23,161 nt of DNA from UBA11136 sp964482135 (lineage in GTDB: Bacteria > Pseudomonadota > Alphaproteobacteria > UBA11136), in assembly GCA_964482135.1 (NCBI GenBank), contig CAYZWF010000033.1, forward strand, positions 1 to 23,161. Reading direction: 5' to 3'. The notes under the pieces were generated by a model. It was not told the DNA's origin and searched no databases. It saw only the letters and a program-made list of their open reading frames with translations. Positions 13,774 through 20,348 of this stretch are shown one piece after another. Every line of letters starts with the position of its first letter. Position 1 is the first letter of the stretch. The translations under genes and the position numbers were made by a program.

Positions 13774-14748
13774 ATGAGTAAGCCCAAGGTTATTGTTACC
13801 CGCGCCTGGCCCAAGGCCGTCGAACAGAAGGTCTCGGAGCTTTTCGACGCCACCCTCAATACCGAGGACACGCCGCTCTCCGTGGCCGAGCTTCAGGACG
13901 CCCTGAAGACGGCCGACGCGGTGCTCTGCACCGTCACCGACAAAATGACGGCGGAAGTCCTCGGCGTTGACGGAAAACAAGCCAAAATGCTCGGCAATTT
14001 CGGGGTCGGATTTAACAATATCGACATCGAGGCGGCTAAGGCCGAAGGTCTGGTGGTCTCCAACACTCCCGAAGTGCTCACCGACTGTACCGCCGATATC
14101 GCCATGACTCTCCTGCTTTCGGTGGCGCGCCGCGCCGGCGAGGGCGAACGCCACCTGCGTGGCGGTCAGTGGACCGGCTGGCGCCCCACCCACATGATGG
14201 GGGCCAAGGTCACGGGCAAGAAACTGGGTATTATCGGCATGGGCCGCATCGCCCAGGCGGTGGCGAGAAAGGCCCATTTCGGCTTCGACATGAAGATCGC
14301 CTATTACGACCCCTATCTTGCCGATCCCGACACCGTCAACAAGACCCTGGACGCCGAAAGCCGCGCCTCCATCGAGGACGTGCTCGCCGACTCCGATTTC
14401 GTCTCCCTGCACTGCCCGGCGACGCCGGAAACCCGGCACCTGATGAACCCCGAACGTTTCAAGGCCATGCAGTCTTCCGCCTTTCTCATCAATACCGCGC
14501 GCGGTGACGTGGTGGACGAGGCGGCGCTGGTGGCGGCCTTGAGGGCGGGCGACATCGCCGGAGCCGGTCTCGACGTGTTCGAACGCGAACCCGACGTCAC
14601 CAAGGAACTCACCGAGATGGAAAATGTGGTGCTTCTGCCCCATCTCGGCAGCGCCACCCTGGAGACCCGGGAAGGCATGGGATTTCGGGTCGTTACCAAT
14701 GTGGAGGCCTTCTTCGCGGGCAAGGGGCCCCCTGACCGCGTCGCGTAG
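13774..14748 (+). CDS. hprA: D-2-hydroxyacid dehydrogenase, probable hydroxypyruvate/glyoxylate reductase
   Basis: NAD(P)H-dependent reductase of the D-isomer-specific 2-hydroxyacid dehydrogenase family, 324 residues. The Rossmann motif is LGIIGMGRIAQAVA (151-164). The catalytic set is Arg243 (NTARGD), Glu272 (FEREP) and His290 (LLPHLGSAT). GNFGVGFNNID (74-84) is the substrate-loop motif. Position between the transaminase that makes hydroxypyruvate and the kinase that uses glycerate supports hydroxypyruvate reduction to D-glycerate; the symbol rests on that context. Its last codons and stop are the first unit of a 23-base tandem repeat, so the C-terminus (PDRVA) may be recently altered. Confidence 0.9.
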   Translation: MSKPKVIVTRAWPKAVEQKVSELFDATLNTEDTPLSVAELQDALKTADAVLCTVTDKMTAEVLGVDGKQAKMLGNFGVGFNNIDIEAAKAEGLVVSNTPEVLTDCTADIAMTLLLSVARRAGEGERHLRGGQWTGWRPTHMMGAKVTGKKLGIIGMGRIAQAVARKAHFGFDMKIAYYDPYLADPDTVNKTLDAESRASIEDVLADSDFVSLHCPATPETRHLMNPERFKAMQSSAFLINTARGDVVDEAALVAALRAGDIAGAGLDVFEREPDVTKELTEMENVVLLPHLGSATLETREGMGFRVVTNVEAFFAGKGPPDRVA

Positions 14749-14800
14749 TCTCTAAAGACCGCGTCGCGTAGTCTCTAAAGACCGCGTCACGTGGTCATTA
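14734..14800. repeat. 23-bp tandem repeat spanning the hprA stop codon
   Basis: Two identical 23-base units (14734-14756 and 14757-14779), starting GACCGCGTCGCGTAG, are followed by a diverged partial third copy (14780-14800). The first unit encodes the last four residues and the stop of hprA. Each junction contains GTCT-CTAA-AGAC, which with flanking CGCG can form a small hairpin. Confidence 0.8.
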
Positions 14801-14858
14801 GGGCCCACCTCGTCTAAGCTGCAATTCCACGTCGCGCAACGCCCCCTGGAGTCCCCCC

Positions 14859-16232
14859 ATGGCCTCACAGCCTTCCCCCGATTCCCTGAGACAAACGGCG
14901 GAATCCCTGTTCCGCGCGGGTGTGGATGCCGCCGATCCTGGACAGGCCGTGGCCCGCGTACTGCGGGCCGATAACGGCGCCCTCCACATCCTCGGTGATG
15001 ACGGCGATCCCGAAAATTCACGCAGCGAACCGTGGAAACGGGTGTTCGTGGTTGCCTTCGGCAAGGCGGCGCTGGCCATGGCCGAGGCAGCGCGCGACGC
15101 CCTGCCGGCGGAGCTGTTTCAGAGCCCCGGCCTGGCCGTCACCAATTACGAAAACGCTGCCGACGCCACAGACACGGAAGGCTTCACCGTGATGGCCGCC
15201 GGCCATCCCCTGCCCGACGCCAATGGCGTGAAGGGCGCCCAGGCCGTGGCCGAAACCGTCGAGAACGCCGGCCGGGGCGATCTCGTTCTGGTGCTCATCA
15301 GCGGCGGCGGATCGGCGCTCATCCCCTACCCCGCCGAGGGTCTGACCCTGGAAGACAAGATCGCCGCCACCGACCTGATGCTGGGCAGTGGCGCCGATAT
15401 CGGCGCCATGAACACGGTGCGCAAACATCTCTCGCGTTTGAAGGGCGGCGGTCTGGCCCGGATCGCCGCGCCCGCCCACCTCCACGCCCTGATTCTCTCC
15501 GATGTGCTGGGCGACGACCTTTCCACCATCGCCAGTGGCCCCACGGTACCTGATGCCACCACCTTCGCCGAGGCTAGAGATATCCTCAAGGCCTCCGGTT
15601 CCTGGGACACGGCCCCAGATGCCGTGCGCGCGCATATTGAAAAGGGCGTTTCCGGCGAGTGCCAAGAAACCCCCAAGCCCGGTGATCCCCTGTTCGCCGC
15701 CACCGCCAGCACCCTGGTGGGCAGCAACGGCGTCAGCCTGGCGGCGCTCGGCGAGGCGGCGCGGAATGCGGGATGCGAAGTACAAGTGTGGAACGAATGC
15801 CTCACCGGCGAGGCCCGCGAGGAGGCGGAGAAATGGGCCGCTGCCGCATTATCTGCCCGCCGCGAAACCCCGGACAAACCCCTGGCAATGGTGGCGGGGG
15901 GTGAAACCACGGTAACGCTCACCGGCTCGGGGCGTGGCGGACGCAACCAGGAAATGGCCCTGGCCTTCGCCATCGCCGCCGAAAAAGCCGGGCTCGCCGG
16001 GGACTGGGTTTTCCTCAGCGGCGGCACCGATGGCCGCGACGGTCCCACCGACGCCGCCGGCGGGATAGTAAACGGGGAAAGCTGTGAGCGTATACGTAAA
16101 GCCGGCATCGACCCGCAGGCCCACTTGGCCGACAATGATTCTTACGCGGCGTTGAAGGCGTCGGGCGATCTTCTGATGACCGGCGCCACCGGCACCAATG
16201 TGGCCGATCTCCAGATTCTGCTACTCGCCTGA
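14859..16232 (+). CDS. gckA: Glycerate 2-kinase (GckA/TtuD, MOFRL family)
   Basis: Phosphorylates D-glycerate at C2 to 2-phosphoglycerate, delivering serine-cycle or glyoxylate-salvage carbon to glycolysis. The 457-residue size fits the family. Landmarks are FVVAFGKAALAMAEAA (63-78), the nucleotide/substrate region VLISGGGSALIPYPAEGLTLEDK, NTVRKHLSRLKGGGLA, LILSDVLGDDLSTIASGPTVPD, and the C-terminal MOFRL-domain stretches MVAGGETTVTLTGSGRGGRNQEMAL and FLSGGTDGRDGPTDAAGG. A GGAG site lies 7 bases before the ATG. It follows hprA after 110 bases that include the tandem repeat, and probably shares its transcript. A terminator-like hairpin follows. Confidence 0.93.
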   Translation: MASQPSPDSLRQTAESLFRAGVDAADPGQAVARVLRADNGALHILGDDGDPENSRSEPWKRVFVVAFGKAALAMAEAARDALPAELFQSPGLAVTNYENAADATDTEGFTVMAAGHPLPDANGVKGAQAVAETVENAGRGDLVLVLISGGGSALIPYPAEGLTLEDKIAATDLMLGSGADIGAMNTVRKHLSRLKGGGLARIAAPAHLHALILSDVLGDDLSTIASGPTVPDATTFAEARDILKASGSWDTAPDAVRAHIEKGVSGECQETPKPGDPLFAATASTLVGSNGVSLAALGEAARNAGCEVQVWNECLTGEAREEAEKWAAAALSARRETPDKPLAMVAGGETTVTLTGSGRGGRNQEMALAFAIAAEKAGLAGDWVFLSGGTDGRDGPTDAAGGIVNGESCERIRKAGIDPQAHLADNDSYAALKASGDLLMTGATGTNVADLQILLLA

Positions 16233-16276
16233 TCTCCCCGAAAGCACTCAAAAACCACGCAATGGGGAGACTTTTG
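16233..16276 (+). terminator. Terminator after gckA
   Basis: TCTCCCC (16233-16239) and GGGGAGA (16264-16270) form a perfect 7-base stem with a long loop, followed by CTTTTG. An overlapping alternative pairs CTCAAAA with TTTTGAG. AACCACGCAA occurs in the loop (16253-16262) and again at 16299-16308. Confidence 0.5.
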
Positions 16277-16460
16277 AGGCCGAATTTCGTATAACCTGAA
16301 CCACGCAAGGCATCGCGCCGCGATTGCCCCTTCCCTCCCATGACGGACTGAGTTTTAATACGCCCCCCTTTATTGCCACGAAAGAAACGCCTCAGCCCAA
16401 AGCGCCAATGATGATCCGGCTTTCACTCACCATGAATCACATTATCCCTAGGAAACGCCC

Positions 16461-17335
16461 ATGCTCGCCATAGTCGGCGCCCTCATTGTGATCGCCTCGG
16501 TTTTTGGTGGCTATGCGCTCGCCGGGGGGCACCTGGAAATCCTCTGGCAGCCCTTCGAAGTCATCATTATCTGCGGCGCGGCGCTGGGCGCGTTCGTCAT
16601 CTCCAATTCCATGAAGATCATCACCGGGGCCTTTACGGCGCCGATCAAGCTTCTCAAGGGCGAGAAGTTTAAAAAGGAAGGCTATCTCAAACTTCTGGGC
16701 CTCATGTTCACCATTTTCAAGCTGGCCAAGTCCAAGGGCATGCTGGCGCTGGAAACCCATGTGGAAAACCCCAAGGAAAGCGACATTTTCAAGAGCTTTC
16801 CCACCTTCGGCGAGGACCATCACGCGGTGGAATTCCTCTGCGACTATCTGCGCCTTCTGACGCTGGGCACCGATAACGCCAACGAGATCGAGGCCCTGAT
16901 AGACCTCGAACTGGACACCCATCACGAGGAAATGGAAAAAGTCTCCGGCGCTATCCTGGCCGTGGGCGACGCCCTGCCGGCATTCGGCATTGTCGCCGCC
17001 GTTCTCGGCGTCATCCACACCATGGGCATCATCAGCGAGCCGCCCGAGATTCTCGGCCACGCCATTGGCGGCGCCCTGGTGGGAACCTTCCTGGGAATTT
17101 TCGTTTCCTACGGTTTCGTGAGTCCCATCGGCATAGCGGTGAAGGGCCTCGACGAGGCGGAACGAAATACTATTTCTGCATGAAGAGCGGGCTACTGGCC
17201 TATATCCAGGGCTACGCACCGGCCATCTGCGTGGAATTCGCCCGCAAGACCATCTACTCCAACAACCGCCCCACCTTTTACGAGGTGGAAGAGGCCATGG
17301 ATAACCTGCCAACTCCGAGCAGCGGCGGGAGCTAG
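16461..17335 (+). pseudogene. motA: Flagellar stator protein MotA, interrupted by a frameshift
   Basis: Proton-channel stator subunit in the inner membrane. Frame one gives 240 residues and stops at 17181-17183. Reading shifts by one base near 17165-17167, after which KYYFCMKSGLLAYIQGYAP and VEFARKTIY continue MotA homology to a TAG at 17333-17335. Restoring one A in CGAAATAC gives 291 residues, the normal MotA length. Pro173 and Pro222 sit at the same numbers as in E. coli MotA, and Glu98 is kept; the usual Arg90 is Lys. Membrane segments lie at about 2-21, 32-50, 168-190 and 199-221. No canonical slippery heptamer is seen, so a mutation or a homopolymer sequencing error is more likely than programmed shifting. 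An AGGA site precedes the ATG; motB follows by 9 bases. Confidence 0.88.
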
Positions 17336-17344
17336 TTTTTCGTC

Positions 17345-18619
17345 ATGTCCGACGAACAACCCATCATCATCAAGAAAATCGTCAAGGGGCATGGCGGCCA
17401 CCATGGTGGCGCCTGGAAAATTGCCTATGCCGATTTCGTTACCGCCATGATGGCCTTTTTCCTGCTCATGTGGCTGCTCAACGCCACCACCGAGGACCAG
17501 CGCATGGGCCTGGCCGATTTCTTCTCTCCCACACCCGGCGCCATGCAGAGCACCACCGGCGGCGAGGGCATAGGCTCGGGCCAGTCGGTGGTCACCGAAG
17601 GTGTCTTCACCGAAGACAAGGCATCGCCCGGCGTCATGGTCATGATTGATCCCGTCGAGGCCGAGGAGGTCACCGAGGAAGAGGCCGAGGAGGTGATCGC
17701 CGAGCGCGAAGAGGAACAGTTCGAGGAAGCCGAGGACGCCATCCGCGAGGCCATGGAGGAAACGCCGGAATTGAAGGAACTGGCCAACAACCTGATTATC
17801 GACCAGACACCGGAAGGCCTGCGCATCCAGATCGTCGACCGGGAAGGCTCGGCCATGTTCAGGCGCGGCTCCACCTCGCTGACGCCCAAGGCCAAGACCA
17901 TCATCGAACAGGTGGTCAGGGCTATCGCCGCCATGTCCAACAAGCTCACCATCACCGGCAATACCGACGCCAGCCAGTTCGCGCGCTACGGCTACGACAA
18001 CTGGGATCTCTCCACCGACCGCGCCAATTCAAGCCGCCGCGCCATGCTGCATTCGGGCCTCGATAAAGAGCGCATCTTCCGCGTCACCGGGCGGGCTTCC
18101 GAAGACCTGCTGGACAAGGAGGACCCCACCGCCACCATCAACCGCCGCATCAGCATCGTCCTGCTGCGTGATTCCTATCTCAAGAAATTCGAAGAGGTAG
18201 AGGAAATCGAGGCCGGCGGTCTTGAGGTGGCGCCGGTGGAAGCCCCGCCCGGAGACGAAACCGGTGTCGAAGCAGGGGACGTGCCGCAAGACGATTCCAT
18301 GCCCATTGAGACAGAACCCGAAACCATGCCCCTTGAATCCGAACCGGGGGCCATGGAAGCCGCGCCACAGGATGAAGCCGCGCCCATACTGGAAGAGGAA
18401 GCCGTTCCCGAGTCCGAAACCTTCGAGGCCGCGCCACAGGATGAGGCCGAGCCCGAAGCCGAGATCAAATTCAACGCCACCCCAGAATCAGCGACGGAAT
18501 CCACCCTAGAATCCGCCACAGAACCCGAGGCCGAGTCCGGCTCGTCTCTCGGGGATTTCTTCCAAAATCTGATGCCGGACAGCGAAAAGAAACCGCAAAT
18601 CCAGATCGACCTTAACTGA
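17345..18619 (+). CDS. motB: Flagellar stator protein MotB with long acidic C-terminal tail
   Basis: Partner of MotA that anchors the stator to peptidoglycan and carries the proton-binding aspartate. The 424-residue protein has a basic cytoplasmic start (KKIVKGHGGHHGGAWK), one membrane helix (30-47) with the essential Asp30 in YADFVTAMMAFFLLMWLL, the plug region, a Glu-rich segment (103-140), and an OmpA-like domain (about 150-275) with LRIQIVDREGSAMF, ITGNTDASQF and NRRISIVL. The usual His of the TGHTD motif is Asn206. After residue 280 comes about 145 residues rich in Glu, Pro and Ala, absent from typical MotB, with EAAPQDEA repeated. Only a distant GGGAG precedes the ATG, so translation may be coupled to motA. 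Confidence 0.95.
   Translation: MSDEQPIIIKKIVKGHGGHHGGAWKIAYADFVTAMMAFFLLMWLLNATTEDQRMGLADFFSPTPGAMQSTTGGEGIGSGQSVVTEGVFTEDKASPGVMVMIDPVEAEEVTEEEAEEVIAEREEEQFEEAEDAIREAMEETPELKELANNLIIDQTPEGLRIQIVDREGSAMFRRGSTSLTPKAKTIIEQVVRAIAAMSNKLTITGNTDASQFARYGYDNWDLSTDRANSSRRAMLHSGLDKERIFRVTGRASEDLLDKEDPTATINRRISIVLLRDSYLKKFEEVEEIEAGGLEVAPVEAPPGDETGVEAGDVPQDDSMPIETEPETMPLESEPGAMEAAPQDEAAPILEEEAVPESETFEAAPQDEAEPEAEIKFNATPESATESTLESATEPEAESGSSLGDFFQNLMPDSEKKPQIQIDLN
18359..18444 (+). repeat. 17-bp direct repeat inside the motB tail
   Basis: GCCGCGCCACAGGATGA occurs at 18359-18375 and 18428-18444, 69 bases apart and in the same frame, encoding the AAPQDE core of the tail repeat. Confidence 0.6.
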
Positions 18620-18638
18620 GCCGGAAAACCCCGCCCTC

Positions 18639-19196
18639 ATGACCGATCACCCGCCGCCCGTTCCCGCCCCCACACCGGAATCTTCAGGATTCTCCGCCCA
18701 GTCTCAACCACGCTGGCGCGACATCCCGCCCGATCCGCTCGCCGAACAGACCCTTTACCAGGGCGTCATGTCACGGCGCGTGCTTGCTTATCTGGCCGAT
18801 GTGGTGATCCTCGCCCTGATTCTCACCGGCGCCTGGATGGTGGCGGTCACCGCCGGGATCGCCACTTTGGGCCTGCTCTGGCCCCTGCTGTGGGCGGCCA
18901 TCGCCTGCATCCCCTTCGCCTATCACACCTTGCTTATCGGCGGCGCGAAATCCGCCACCCTGGGCATGCGCCTGTTTGATATCGAGGTCCGGGACTGGGA
19001 GGGCGGCCGCCCCAACCTGCTACAGGCCGCCTTCATGACCGCCATTTTCTATGTCTCCGTGGGCATCACCGCCTGGCTGGTTCTGGTCATCGCGCCTTTC
19101 AACACCTATCATCGTACCCTGCATGATTTCGCCACCCGGCTGGTGGTGGTGCGCTCTCCGCCGCGCAGCGCCCTCGGAACTGACGCCGTAAATTAA
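18639..19196 (+). CDS. RDD family membrane protein
   Basis: A 185-residue inner-membrane protein of unknown activity. A Pro-rich cytoplasmic start (1-35) leads to the RDD signature RRVLAYLADVVILAL (46-60), then membrane segments at about 52-72, 78-97 and 125-152. The motif GGAKSATLGMRLFDIEVRD (100-118) between helices is typical of the family, as is the closing TLHDFATRLVVVR. It starts 19 bases after motB, with an AGCCGGAAA-type weak site. It lies next to bpt, an RDD-leucyltransferase pairing common in alphaproteobacteria as I recall. Confidence 0.88.
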   Translation: MTDHPPPVPAPTPESSGFSAQSQPRWRDIPPDPLAEQTLYQGVMSRRVLAYLADVVILALILTGAWMVAVTAGIATLGLLWPLLWAAIACIPFAYHTLLIGGAKSATLGMRLFDIEVRDWEGGRPNLLQAAFMTAIFYVSVGITAWLVLVIAPFNTYHRTLHDFATRLVVVRSPPRSALGTDAVN

Positions 19197-19211
19197 GACG
19201 AAGAAGTTGGT

Positions 19212-19307
19212 ATGACCCGGTTTCCTACGAGCCCGGAGGGCGGAGAACATAAGATGAGCCCGGAGGGCGGGAATCAAAAACCGAGACACCCACAGAGATT
19301 GCTATGA
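19212..19307 (+). CDS. Candidate 31-codon upstream ORF overlapping the bpt start
   Basis: An ATG at 19212 opens 31 codons whose TGA (19305-19307) overlaps the bpt ATG (19304-19306) in the coupled form ATGA. The peptide begins MTRFP, exactly as Bpt begins, and contains SPEGG twice, encoded by the direct repeat below. No strong ribosome site is visible, and no homologue is known to me. It could be a translated leader, or merely the residue of a local duplication of the bpt start. Confidence 0.35.
   Translation: MTRFPTSPEGGEHKMSPEGGNQKPRHPQRLL
19229..19270 (+). repeat. 15-bp direct repeat upstream of bpt
   Basis: GAGCCCGGAGGGCGG occurs at 19229-19243 and 19256-19270, 27 bases apart. Each copy contains GCCC-GGA-GGGC, a tiny hairpin that also includes a GGAGG ribosome-binding core. 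Confidence 0.7.
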
Positions 19308-20116
19308 CTCGCTTTCCCATAGATCTGTCACAGCCCTTCTACCGCACCTTTCCCCTGCCCTGCCCCTACATCGAGGGACGCATGGAACAGCGCGTCTTCA
19401 CCGTGCTGGCGGGCGGCGATTCCAGCTCTCTCTTCGACCTCCTCTCGCGCGCCGGGTTCCGCCGCAGCCTCGATACGGTCTACCAGCCAAGCTGCCCCGA
19501 ATGCGAAGCCTGCGTGCCGGTGCGCATCCTCGCCGCTGAGTTCACGCCGGGCCGCACTTTCCGCCGCGTACTGCGGGACAACCGCGATCTGCGCGCCGAA
19601 CTGCTGCCCGCCCGCGCCACCCGGGAGCAGTACCAGCTGTTTTCGCGCTATCTCAAATCGCGCCACGGCGACGGTGAAATGGCCGCCATGAGCTGGGAGG
19701 ACTACCTCTCCTTCGCCGAGGACACCCCCGCCGAAACCTTCATCGCCGAATTCCGCCTCCCCGCTTCGGGAAATGAAAGCCCAAAGAACGGGGAAGAGGG
19801 CGGCGAACTGCTGGCCGCCTGCATCGTCGACCGCCTCGGCGACGGCCTCTCCGCGGTCTACAGCTTCTTCGACCCGGACCAGGAAAGCCGTGGCCTGGGC
19901 AACTTCATGCTGCTGTGGCTGGTGGGCAAAGCCCGGGAGATGGGGCTTTCCCACGTCTATCCCGGCTACTGGATCGCCGACTGCCAGAAAATGTCCTACA
20001 AGACCCGGTTCCAGCCCCTGGAGCGCCTCGCCAAGGGCGGCTGGAAACCCTTCGACCCCGATGAAACAGCCCCCGAAGAAGCGCCTGATGAAGAAACGGA
20101 GGAAGAACCCTCATGA
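19304..20116 (+). CDS. bpt: Aspartate/glutamate leucyltransferase Bpt
   Basis: Transfers leucine from Leu-tRNA to proteins with N-terminal Asp or Glu, marking them for ClpS/ClpAP (bacterial N-end rule). Typical members have about 240-250 residues; this one has 270. Family marks are PCPYIEGRMEQRVF (19-32), the Cys cluster PSCPECEACVPVRI (62-75), FRRVLRDNRDL, and the C-terminal acyltransferase stretch SAVYSFFDPDQESRGLGNFMLLW, then YPGYWIADCQKMSYKTRFQPLE. The extra length is an insert around SGNESPKNGEEGGE and an acidic tail (TAPEEAPDEETEEEPS). Many databases call it arginyltransferase. Its stop overlaps the next gene's ATG (ATGA). Confidence 0.93.
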   Translation: MTRFPIDLSQPFYRTFPLPCPYIEGRMEQRVFTVLAGGDSSSLFDLLSRAGFRRSLDTVYQPSCPECEACVPVRILAAEFTPGRTFRRVLRDNRDLRAELLPARATREQYQLFSRYLKSRHGDGEMAAMSWEDYLSFAEDTPAETFIAEFRLPASGNESPKNGEEGGELLAACIVDRLGDGLSAVYSFFDPDQESRGLGNFMLLWLVGKAREMGLSHVYPGYWIADCQKMSYKTRFQPLERLAKGGWKPFDPDETAPEEAPDEETEEEPS

Positions 20117-20307
20117 CCAGCTTGTTTACCTCCCTCTCCTCTCTGTGGCGCGGTCTTCGCCACGCCACCGGCGACGATGCCTATGAGCGCTATCTCCAGC
20201 ACTGGCATACAGACGATACTCATGACGAGGAAGAACCCCTCGACCGCAAGACCTTCCACGCCCGGCGCCTCGACGAGGACTGGAACCAGCCCCGCCGCTG
20301 CTGCTGA
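20113..20307 (+). CDS. YbdD/YjiX family small protein
   Basis: A 64-residue cytosolic protein. The core DDAYERYLQHW, then RKTFHARRLDEDWNQPRRCC, matches the E. coli YbdD/YjiX pattern, which also ends in an arginine followed by two cysteines. Members are encoded beside CstA-type transporters; YbdD and YjiX are reported to be needed for pyruvate uptake by CstA and BtsT. Here it lies directly before cstA (41 bases), supporting that pairing. Translation is coupled to bpt through a 4-base overlap. Confidence 0.88.
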   Translation: MTSLFTSLSSLWRGLRHATGDDAYERYLQHWHTDDTHDEEEPLDRKTFHARRLDEDWNQPRRCC

Positions 20308-20348
20308 TAGGGGCAGGGTACGTCGGCCCCCAACTAAAAGGAACCTCC

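Noticed and set aside
17160..17175. Programmed -1 ribosomal frameshifting in motA
   Set aside because: No X XXY YYZ slippery heptamer in the right frame and no strong downstream structure; a lost base in an A-run explains it more simply.
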